From Olsenella sp. kh2p3 (GTDB taxonomy: Bacteria; Actinomycetota; Coriobacteriia; Coriobacteriales; Atopobiaceae): DNA of 64,000 bases. The position numbers were made by a program, and so were the translations under genes. The notes below the pieces were generated by a model. It made no database searches. It worked only from the letters and a program-made list of their open reading frames with translations, and was not told the DNA's origin. Shown here one piece after another: positions 57,247 through 64,000 of this stretch. The stretch covers positions 124,001 to 188,000 of the forward strand of contig FPKD01000001.1 in the NCBI GenBank assembly GCA_900119625.1, read 5' to 3'. Position 1 is the stretch's first letter, and each line of letters opens with the position of its first letter.

Positions 57247-57510
57247 CTACAGCGGATCGATCCTGTTGAACTTCTTGTTCTGAACCGCGTTGTTCCAAGC
57301 CTCGTAAAGCTCCTCCTCGTGAATGGCCATCCAGCCACTGATAATGCGGTACTGTTTCGCGGGCATCCTGCCCGCGATGAGTTCGCCATCCAGTGCAATT
57401 GAGGCTTCGTATTCTCCGTAAGAGGCGTGCACGTGAGGCTTGTGATGTTGCACTGAGTCGTTGTAATACATCGTAATGATGATTCCGTAGAACCGGCTCA
57501 ATTCCGGCAT
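57247..57510 (-). CDS. DUF4160 protein
   Basis: An 87-aa protein of the DUF4160 family: PELSRFYGIIITMYYNDSVQHHKPHVHASYGEYEASIALDGELIAGRMPAKQ, with the conserved HHKPHVHA His cluster that may bind metal. ATG 57510 has a GAGGTGG site and is preferred to the upstream ATG 57567. It forms an operon with DUF2442. The pair is the only cargo between the two 132-bp direct repeats. Confidence 0.85.
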   Translation of the reverse strand: MPELSRFYGIIITMYYNDSVQHHKPHVHASYGEYEASIALDGELIAGRMPAKQYRIISGWMAIHEEELYEAWNNAVQNKKFNRIDPL

Positions 57511-57844
57511 GAGACCACCTCCCACATAACGTTTATGAGAGATATACCACACAGCCATATTCCACACAGCCGGAGCAATGAGCGATTCGCACCGGTTGGC
57601 ATTGGGATAATGTTCCGTAATGTCCCGTACCTGATATCGCCTAGACTATGTCACCCCGCATACCCACAAACTATCCCGCTATGTTCAAGAGTCAACGACC
57701 TCGAAACCAGGCGTTTCTCTTGCGCGCCGCTTTAAGGAGACAGTTAATAGCAGACCTGTGCCACCCCGGCGCCCACGCGGTCCTCACAGTCTACTAGTAT
57801 GTGATTGCATAATGGAGATTAGAAAATGTATAAAGAAAAATTGA

Positions 57845-57976
57845 ACTCGCAGCTAGATAGCACGGTTCTCGAACCGCTGTTCACGGCTTGCGTGCACTCC
57901 GCGTGCACTTTTGCGTGCACTAAAACAAAACAGGCCAGAGAGCATAGCCTCTGACCTGCGAGTTTATGGTGGGCGT
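57845..57976. repeat. 132-bp direct repeat, right copy, including the tRNA-Val 3' end
   Basis: Near-identical to 56758-56889 and overlapping the last 10 nt of the tRNA-Val gene. Together the repeats bracket 56890-57844, about 955 bp. The tRNA remains complete. Confidence 0.75.
57931..57958 (-). terminator. Terminator of the tRNA-Val gene
   Basis: CAGG/CCTG and CAGAG/CTCTG segments form a stem followed, in the tRNA's direction, by TTTTGTTTT. A copy lies in the left repeat. Confidence 0.65.
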
Positions 57977-58041
57977 TAGAAGATTTGAACTTCTGACCTC
58001 TTCCGTGTCAGGGAAGCGCTCTCCCCCTGAGCTAAACGCCC
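57967..58041 (-). tRNA. tRNA-Val (GAC)
   Basis: Acceptor arms GGGCGTT and AACGCCC pair fully. The D-arm starts AGCTC, the anticodon loop is CTGACAC with anticodon GAC, the T-loop is GTTCAAATC, and CCA is encoded (57967-57969). The product is a standard valine tRNA of 75 nt. Its 3' end is the attachment point of the small island to the left. Confidence 0.93.
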
Positions 58042-58231
58042 GAATCTCTGCTGCTGGGGTTGCAGCGAGGAGTATCTTACGCGAAAACGCTCATGTAACG
58101 CAACCGTCAATCGCAAGTTTTTCTCACATCACAAATACTGCTCAGCGAGAAGGGCAACGAGGACTGGCTGACGGCGGGGCAAGCGGCCCTTCTCGCCCCA
58201 CAAGCTCCGTCACCGGCAAGCGGCCCTCGAT

Positions 58232-58316
58232 GCAGAGAATAGCTCCTTTTCTTAATACCGCTGCGCGACAACTGGGCAAATGCGGTGCCCGATTAAGAAA
58301 AGGAGCTATTCTCTGC
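58232..58316. repeat. 85-bp hairpin with 25-bp perfect arms and AACTGGGCAAATGC core
   Basis: The arms at 58232-58256 and 58292-58316 are exact complements over 25 bp. The loop has CTGCGCGACAACTGGGCAAA, the core shared with the hairpins at 43210-43425 and 63233-63340. Region 58042-58754 otherwise has no gene. Confidence 0.85.
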
Positions 58317-58420
58317 GAGAGGGGACAGGGGCGGGTCCTAGAGGCGGCAAGCGGGGCTCCGACGGCGACGGAAAACGTCCAGGCGGCGATAAACAAGGTC
58401 CTCCCAGCGCCCCCCAAACC

Positions 58421-58521
58421 AAACCTGCGGGTTAATAGCAGTGCGCCGAGAAGGGCCAGCCCATCTACCTGCGGTTCTTCTCGGCAACGTCATCGCACGG
58501 GTGCTATTAACCCGCAGGTTT
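58421..58521. repeat. 101-bp hairpin with 20-bp perfect arms
   Basis: AAACCTGCGGGTTAATAGCA pairs perfectly with 58502-58521. Inner stems GTGCG/CGCAC and GCCGAGAAG/CTTCTCGGC continue the structure. The loop shares CATCTACCTGCGGTTCTTCT with 35636-35738. Confidence 0.85.
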
Positions 58522-58754
58522 CCGGGGGGAGAGCTGGCGGCAAGGCCAGCGCAGGACGAAAGTCTCCCTCGGGCGTCAAAACGGCGCCGGAGGGGCCACT
58601 TTGCACGTAATCCCTGCTAAAACGAGCTCTCCGGCGCCAAAATGACGCCGGAGAGGGGCTTTCGTACGTTATGTCGTCGGAAACGCGCCTTCGGGCGTCA
58701 CCGGACACCACCGGTCGCCGGTCGCCGCCGCACGCCGCCCGCGGCCGACCGCCG

Positions 58755-61517
58755 TCACCCCGTGTTTTGCAGCCCGGCCGCAACGCCGGACACGGTGCAC
58801 AGGATGAGGTAGATGAACCGCTCGCGCTCCTCCGGTGTGAGGTGCTCGCCGCGCGTGCGCATCTCGCGCAGCGCGCGCACCTGCGTCACCGAGAGCACGT
58901 TCACGAACGGCAGCCTCGCGCGGATCACTGGCCCCAGCACGCGACGGTGCTCGAGCGGCCACTCGTCGCCCACGATCGCCAGCACCCACTTGCGCGTGAG
59001 GCGCATCTCCTCCAGAACCTTCTCTGCCAGATCGTCGCGCGAGCCAAGGGCAAGGTACATGCGGCCGATGCGCTCGTCCGTCTTGGAGAGCGACATCTCG
59101 ATGTTGTCGATGAACGTCGTGAAGAGCGGCCACTCCGCGTACGCCTGGCGGAGAAGGTCGAGGTCACCCAGCTCCTCGCACGCCGTCCCCAGGCCGTACC
59201 ACGCGGCCAGGTTGATGCGCGCCTGCGACCACGAGAAGATCCACGGAATGGTGCGCAGGTCATCCAGGGACTTGGCGCCCAGGCCACGCTTAGCGGGACG
59301 CGAGCCGATGGGCATGAGGCCGATCTCGGTAAGCGGCGTGACCGTGGAGAACCACTCCGCGAAGCCATCGGTCTCGAGCAGCTCGCGGTAGCGCCTGCGA
59401 GAGGCGCCGTCCAGCTTGGCTGCCAGGTCGGCGTACTTGGCAGTGGTCTCGGTGTTCACGTACTCGATCGACGGCGAGGACTGCAGCAGCGTGGCGCCCG
59501 CGACGGACTCGACGTGGCGCCTCGCGAGCGTTGGGTCGCCGTAGCGCGCGAAGATGACCTCGCCCTGCTCGGTGAGCTTGAAGCGGCAGTTGACCGAGCC
59601 CTTGGGCTGCGAGAGAACCGCGCGGTTTGCCGGGCCGCCACCACGTCCCACCGCGCCGCCGCGACCGTGCATGAGCACCAGGTCGATGTCGTTCCTCTCG
59701 GCCCACTGCGCAATAGCCGCCTGCGCCGCGTGGAGCACCAGCGTGGCCGAGGTGGGGCCGGCGTCCTTGGAGGAGTCGGAATAGCCGAGCATGACCTCCA
59801 TGCGCCTGCCGGTCTGGGCAAGGCGCCTCTGCACGGGCTCAAGCTTGATGATCTGGTCAAGCGTGTCGACAGCGTTCTCCAGGTCCTCCACCTGCTCGAA
59901 GAGCGGAATCACGTCGAGCACCGGCACGTCCTCCTCGTGCGCAAAGGCAAGGCGCGCCAGCTCGTACACGTCGGCCACGTTCTGCGCCGACTGCGTGAAG
60001 GAGATGATGTAGCGTCGCGCGGCCTTCACGCCGTTGATGCGCTGGATGCTGCCAATGGCGCGGAAGGTGTCGAGAACCTCGCGCGTCATGGGCTGCAGCT
60101 CGCCCCTCTCGCCCCAGCGCCCGTGCTCGCGAATGTCCTCGAGCGCGCGGGCGTGCACGAGCGAGTGCTGGCGGAACTCCATCTCGACCAGGTGGAACCC
60201 AAAGGTCTCCGCCTGCCAGATAAGCTTCTGCAGCGGGCCGTATGCGGTGCGCACGGCACCGGCCGCGGCCAGCGAGCGCTGAACAATGCGTAGGTCGGCA
60301 ATGTAGTCATCGGCCGAAGCGTACATGATGTCGGCCGTGCGCTGGATGGTGGCGCGAAGGCGGTCAGAGATCACGATCATGACGGCGCGGTGCAGCTCGG
60401 AGGTGGAGACCTCAAGGGCGCGCTGCGAGAGGACCTCGCTCATCTCGACCTGGTGGTTCCACAGGTTCACGAGGGCGTCGGAGGGCTTGGTGAAGCGCGC
60501 GTCCAGCGTGAGGTTGCGACCCACGTAGTAGGTCCTGTCTGCCAGGGCCTCAAGCACGTGCACGCGGAACTTCTCGGCCACCTTGCGGCTCACCTTTGCG
60601 GTGACGTTGGGGTTGCCGTCGCGGTCGGAGCCAATCCAGCTGCCGGGATGGAAGAACGCCGGGCACACGGGCGGCACGGTGCCTGCGCGCTCGCCCAGCT
60701 CCCAGTCATCGAAGCGGCGGTAGACCTCGGGCACCATGTCAAAGAGCGTGGCATCAAAGATGTCGATGACGGTGTCGGCCTCCTCGACGGGCGTGGGCTT
60801 CTTGTACGCGATGGGCGAGGTGCGCACCAGCGCGTCAATCTCCTGCAGCATGAGGCGTTCGTTCTCCACCAGCTCGACGCCGGCGAGCGTGGAGCGCTTG
60901 GCGAGAAGCTCGGAGATGCGGCGAATCTTGCCCTCGACGGCCTTGCGGCGCGCCTCGGTTGGGTGCGCGGTGAAGACGGGGTGGAACTCCAGGCGGTTGA
61001 GCAGCGCCGTTGCCTTCGCGCGACCGCACTCGTCAACCAGCTGGCCGTAGGCAACCGTGAGGTCGTTGATGGGATCGGCCGTCTCGGTGGTGGGCACCTC
61101 GCTCTCGCGGCGGCGCAGCGAGGACACGCGGTAGTTCTCCTCGCAGATGTTCGCCAGATGGAAGTAGGTGACAAAGGCGCGCATGAGCAGCGTCGCCCTG
61201 TCCATGGAAAGCCCGTCGATGGTGGAGACAAACTCCTGGAACGCCTGCTCGGCCAGGGCGGCCTTCTGGTCCGTGTGCGCCACGCCGTCAGCGTACGTCA
61301 CGCGGATGGCGTCACCCAGCAGAAGGTCGAAGGTGGCGAGAAGGTCCGGGTCGTTCTCCTTGAGCACCTTGCGAACAAGGCGCAGGAAGAGCGCCAGGTT
61401 GTCGCGGAGCTCCTCGGGCACGTCTACCAACGCGAGGGCAGACTTTGCCTGCTCCGCCTCGCTTGCCCTCACAAGCGCGCGACCCTCCCCTAGGCCCGAT
61501 GCCTCGGTTGTTGTCAT
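58755..61517 (-). CDS. ppc: Phosphoenolpyruvate carboxylase
   Basis: A 920-aa PEP carboxylase, full length. The catalytic His motif VFTAHPTEARRKAV lies near residue 180, GYSDSSKDAG near 577 and HGRGGAVGRGGGP near 615, and the protein ends in the conserved QNTG. The enzyme makes oxaloacetate from PEP and bicarbonate, an anaplerotic and fermentative CO2-fixing step. ATG 61517 with a GGGAGG site is chosen; the frame is open to 61991 without family sequence. It is monocistronic and divergent from the flippase. Confidence 0.95.
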   Translation of the reverse strand: MTTTEASGLGEGRALVRASEAEQAKSALALVDVPEELRDNLALFLRLVRKVLKENDPDLLATFDLLLGDAIRVTYADGVAHTDQKAALAEQAFQEFVSTIDGLSMDRATLLMRAFVTYFHLANICEENYRVSSLRRRESEVPTTETADPINDLTVAYGQLVDECGRAKATALLNRLEFHPVFTAHPTEARRKAVEGKIRRISELLAKRSTLAGVELVENERLMLQEIDALVRTSPIAYKKPTPVEEADTVIDIFDATLFDMVPEVYRRFDDWELGERAGTVPPVCPAFFHPGSWIGSDRDGNPNVTAKVSRKVAEKFRVHVLEALADRTYYVGRNLTLDARFTKPSDALVNLWNHQVEMSEVLSQRALEVSTSELHRAVMIVISDRLRATIQRTADIMYASADDYIADLRIVQRSLAAAGAVRTAYGPLQKLIWQAETFGFHLVEMEFRQHSLVHARALEDIREHGRWGERGELQPMTREVLDTFRAIGSIQRINGVKAARRYIISFTQSAQNVADVYELARLAFAHEEDVPVLDVIPLFEQVEDLENAVDTLDQIIKLEPVQRRLAQTGRRMEVMLGYSDSSKDAGPTSATLVLHAAQAAIAQWAERNDIDLVLMHGRGGAVGRGGGPANRAVLSQPKGSVNCRFKLTEQGEVIFARYGDPTLARRHVESVAGATLLQSSPSIEYVNTETTAKYADLAAKLDGASRRRYRELLETDGFAEWFSTVTPLTEIGLMPIGSRPAKRGLGAKSLDDLRTIPWIFSWSQARINLAAWYGLGTACEELGDLDLLRQAYAEWPLFTTFIDNIEMSLSKTDERIGRMYLALGSRDDLAEKVLEEMRLTRKWVLAIVGDEWPLEHRRVLGPVIRARLPFVNVLSVTQVRALREMRTRGEHLTPEERERFIYLILCTVSGVAAGLQNTG

Positions 61518-61772
61518 GTATCCTCCCTCAGCTCCCGCCGGTCCCGCCGACGGACTTGCACGTGTGCCGCATGTCGCTGCATGCAGGACAACCTTAGCAA
61601 GCCAACCCACGTTAGGCACCAACCCCACCGAGCATCCGCAAAGGCGAAACGCAACGTACACGATGCGGCCAGGTGCAAGACCGCTTTCACGCGGCGCGAT
61701 ACAATGGCCCCTATAGTTGACCGGCGGACGAGAGATGCTTGGCCCCAGTGGCTGTGAGAGGATGGTCGGCGC

Positions 61773-63212
61773 ATGGCACGAACGAGCAGGCGGCGCGGGA
61801 GAGCCCAAGAGACGGGTCTGAGCTCGCTCGTGGGATCGCGCGCCGGCAGGCACGAGAGCCGCTCCAGCCGCGCGGCCAAGCCCAAGAAAGAGGGCTTCCT
61901 CCGCCGCGTCACCAACCACTGGTGGGACCGCCTGATCTCCTCGGTTTTCTCGGGCAGCATCTCTCAGCAGTCCGAGCAGTACCTCTCGCACCAGACCACG
62001 CGAGACTACGTGTGCAACTCCATTGGCCAGGCGTGCTGGGGAGGGTTCTTCCCGCTACTCACCATTGTGGCCACGCAGTTTGTGGGCGCCGAGAACGCCG
62101 GCCTCTTCTCTATGGCCATGGTCGTGGGTACGCTCCTGTTCTTTGTGGGCAACTATGGCGTGCGCACGTACCAGGTCTCGGACATCGACGAGATGGACTC
62201 GTTCTACGACTACCAGGTCAACCGCATTGCGACCTGCGTTGCCATGGTGCTTATCGGCCTTCTGTACTGCCGTATCCGTGGCTACAACGGCGACATGACG
62301 GCCATCGTGTGCGGCGTGATGGGATTCCGCTTCTTCGACGCGCTGGGCGACGTCTACGAGGGCAGGCTGCAGCAGAAGGACAAGCTGTACCTGGCCGGCA
62401 TCTCTCAGGCGGTCCGCTGCGCGCTCTCGTTTGTGGTCTTCACGGTGCTGCTCTTTATCACGCGCAACATGGTGGCCGCGAGCATTGGCATGGCGGTGGG
62501 CGCGGGGGCCTCGTTTGTGCTGCTCACGCTGCCGCTGGCGCTCATGGAGACCGAGCGCTCGCTGCCGCTCACGTGGCGCGGCGTGAAGGAGATCTTTGTC
62601 AACTGCTTCCCGCTGTTCCTGGCGGCGTTTCTCTACAACCTCATCGACTCGATGCCCAAGTTTGCCATCGAGGGGGTGCTCTCGTACGACAACCAGCTCT
62701 ACTACAACGCCATGTACTTCCCCGCGCACGCCATTCTCATGGCTGCGGCCATGATCTACAAGCCGCAGCTGCTGCGCCTGGCCAGCATCTGGGACGACCC
62801 CGAGCAGCACAAGCGCTTTGACCTCATCATCCTTGCGATGATGGGCGTGATTGCGGGCATCACCGTGATTGTGGGGCTCTTCATGGGGTGGCTGGGCATC
62901 CCCATCATGAGCTTCCTGTACGGGCTTGACTTCGAGCAGTTTAGGCCGCTGGTCTACGTGATGGTGGTAAACGGCGGCATCTGCGCGGCAATCGACTTTC
63001 TGTACCAGATCATCACCGTGCTGCGCGAGCAGCAGGCCGTGAGCAGGCTGTACCTCATTGCGTTTGCCTTCTCGGTGCCAGTGCTGTGGCTGCTCGTGGG
63101 CTTCTCGGGGCTCTCCGGCGCCGTGGTGGGCGCCGTAGTGGTGATGAGCATCCTTCTGGTGCTGCTGCTCTCCGAGTACTTCGCCATCCGCAAGCGCCTC
63201 GAGCGGTACTAG
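61773..63212 (+). CDS. Polysaccharide biosynthesis flippase (MOP/Wzx-type)
   Basis: A 479-aa membrane protein with about 12 hydrophobic segments and an N-terminal basic tail of about 50 residues. The segments around GGFFPLLTIVATQFVGAENAGLFSMAM and VNCFPLFLAAFLYNLIDSMPKFAIEGV match O-antigen/teichuronic-acid-type lipid-linked oligosaccharide flippases of the MOP superfamily. It may move cell-wall glycan intermediates across the membrane. No glycosyltransferase genes adjoin in the window. The start has GAGAGGATGG. Confidence 0.8.
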   Translation: MARTSRRRGRAQETGLSSLVGSRAGRHESRSSRAAKPKKEGFLRRVTNHWWDRLISSVFSGSISQQSEQYLSHQTTRDYVCNSIGQACWGGFFPLLTIVATQFVGAENAGLFSMAMVVGTLLFFVGNYGVRTYQVSDIDEMDSFYDYQVNRIATCVAMVLIGLLYCRIRGYNGDMTAIVCGVMGFRFFDALGDVYEGRLQQKDKLYLAGISQAVRCALSFVVFTVLLFITRNMVAASIGMAVGAGASFVLLTLPLALMETERSLPLTWRGVKEIFVNCFPLFLAAFLYNLIDSMPKFAIEGVLSYDNQLYYNAMYFPAHAILMAAAMIYKPQLLRLASIWDDPEQHKRFDLIILAMMGVIAGITVIVGLFMGWLGIPIMSFLYGLDFEQFRPLVYVMVVNGGICAAIDFLYQIITVLREQQAVSRLYLIAFAFSVPVLWLLVGFSGLSGAVVGAVVVMSILLVLLLSEYFAIRKRLERY

Positions 63213-63232
63213 GCGGGGCCTCTCATCTCCTC

Positions 63233-63340
63233 CCCCATCTCCTCCCTCGCGTTCTTTAGCGGTATTTGAGAATCGCGCTGCTCGCCAACTGGGCAAATGC
63301 ACCCTCCGTTTCTCAGAAACCGCTAAAGAAGGAGATGGGG
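63233..63340. repeat. 108-bp compound hairpin with AACTGGGCAAATGC core
   Basis: CCCCATCTCCT with AGGAGATGGGG forms the outer stem, TTCTTTAGCGGT with ACCGCTAAAGAA the middle one, and TTTGAGAA with TTTCTCAG-like bases the inner one. The loop holds CTGCTCGCCAACTGGGCAAA. It lies after the flippase, between convergent genes. Confidence 0.8.
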
Positions 63341-63408
63341 GGTGTCGGTGTGCATGTCAGAGAGAAGTTCGGTCGGCGAGACGAGGGGCGAAGGAAGCGG
63401 TTTGCGCA

Positions 63409-63559
63409 CACAAAAATCGACATTGACGGTACAAATTAGGGGTTCCGCTTAGTATCACCCCAGAAGTGCCATTTCACTACCTGCGGCTCCGCAAAAAGTT
63501 AGGGGCTTCGTACTCGGCGATTTGCCGAAAATGTACCGTCAATGTCGATTTTTGTGCAG
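63409..63559. repeat. MITE-like element, copy B
   Basis: The 24-bp terminal inverted repeats (63409-63432 and 63533-63556) equal the inner part of the 29-bp ends of copy A at 21535-21692, and the centre is nearly identical. The outer five bases differ on the left side. Confidence 0.8.
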
Positions 63560-63642
63560 AGCCCTATTTTTGTGAGGCCTGATCCTATACAAGAGTCGAC
63601 GAGAGTCGGCCGCCGGCGCCGGTGGCCGGCGGCGTCCAGCAG

Positions 63643-64000
63643 CTACGACGCGTCGTCCATCTCGAGGGCGTTCTCGCGGGATTCTCGCCGTTCCTTCACG
63701 GCGCTCGCCACGTGCACAAAGAGCAGTCCCAGGATGGCCGAGGTAACGGACCCGGCGAGAATGGCGCACTTGGCGGCCATGACCTCGTTAGGGTCGGTGA
63801 AGGCCAGGCCAGAGATGAGGATCGACATCGTGAAGCCCAGGCCGCCCATGATGCCTACCGCAATGATCTGCAGCCAGTCCACGTGCTTGGGCAGCTTGGC
63901 AAAGCCAATGTGCACGAGAAGCCACGTCACCAGGATGATGCCAATGGGCTTGCCAAGCACGGCGCCAAAGTAGACGCCCTTGGTAACCGGGTCCGCGATG
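63643..64000 (-). CDS. nhaA: Na+/H+ antiporter NhaA, C-terminal part
   Basis: The gene enters from the right edge; about 118 C-terminal residues are in the window. GKPIGIILVTWLLVHIGFAKLP and IIAVGIMGGLGFTMSILISGLAF match the last transmembrane segments of NhaA, including the conserved Lys of GKPIGI. The protein exchanges sodium for protons across the membrane. It ends with a short charged tail. Confidence 0.9.
   Translation of the reverse strand, partial: IADPVTKGVYFGAVLGKPIGIILVTWLLVHIGFAKLPKHVDWLQIIAVGIMGGLGFTMSILISGLAFTDPNEVMAAKCAILAGSVTSAILGLLFVHVASAVKERRESRENALEMDDAS

Noticed and set aside
62055..63302. 415-codon frame opposite the flippase
   Set aside because: Its His/Glu/Arg-rich translation is the antisense of hydrophobic membrane segments; not a gene.

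Overview
The window is about 60% GC or higher over most of its length and is densely packed on both strands. Lactose/cellobiose-type PTS genes, paired GH1 6-phospho-glycosidases, a large PEP carboxylase, anaerobe-style GcvT-like demethylases and the codon use suggest an anaerobic, sugar-fermenting actinobacterium of the Coriobacteriia (an Olsenella/Atopobiaceae-like genome). This placement is an inference from gene content; no marker gene in the window proves it.

Layout. 1-7.1 kb: leftward BREX phage-defence operon (ribbon-helix-helix gene, brxA, brxB, brxC, then pglZ running off the left edge) with no pglX between brxC and pglZ. 7.4-9.1 kb: divergent GmrSD/BrxU-type DUF262-DUF1524 nuclease. 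9.2-11.5 kb: broken duplicate of an ADP-ribosylglycohydrolase joined to a phage portal remnant. 11.6-17.2 kb: LicR-type regulator, PTS EIIA/EIIB/EIIC and 6-phospho-beta-glucosidase operon. 17.5-20.7 kb: intact ADP-ribosylglycohydrolase and a RloA/RloB (AbiL-like) pair. 21-28.3 kb: DUF1801 protein, J-domain/HIRAN/Sel1 operon, nucleotidyltransferase toxin-antitoxin-like pair, EcsC and DUF4116 proteins. 28.4-38.6 kb: housekeeping and metabolic genes separated by many intergenic hairpins. 39-46.5 kb: two RelE-type toxin-antitoxin pairs, a frameshifted acyl-CoA dehydrogenase-type gene, an AlbA_2/Schlafen-like protein and an RNA ligase. 47.2-48.4 kb: an AbiF (HEPN) protein followed by two tandem promoter-bearing small-RNA units. 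48.7-54.1 kb: PucR-type regulator, two GcvT/LigM-type demethylases and an MFS carrier. 54.1-58 kb: alpha/beta hydrolases, a TetR regulator and a small tRNA-Val-flanked island with DUF2442/DUF4160. 58.7-64 kb: PEP carboxylase, a polysaccharide flippase and the end of nhaA.

The strongest candidate for an under-described system is AbiF with its duplicated non-coding RNA (47.2-48.4 kb). AbiF carries one RX4H HEPN motif, the promoter region holds a LexA-type palindrome, and each RNA unit has its own -35/-10, two GNRA-capped hairpins and a U-tract terminator. AbiF proteins have been described as RNA-linked toxin-antitoxin systems and proposed relatives of Cas13.

A second theme is structure at DNA level. 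The intergenic spaces hold a superfamily of long perfect inverted repeats whose stems differ from copy to copy while a short core (close to AACTGGGCAAATGC, or CATCTACCTGCGG) is kept. There is also a 158-bp MITE-like element with 29-bp terminal inverted repeats in two copies, and two genes share a leader that pairs its ribosome binding site in a hairpin with a different stem in each copy. Several genes are broken by one-base shifts in homopolymer runs, so part of the pseudogene load may be sequencing error.
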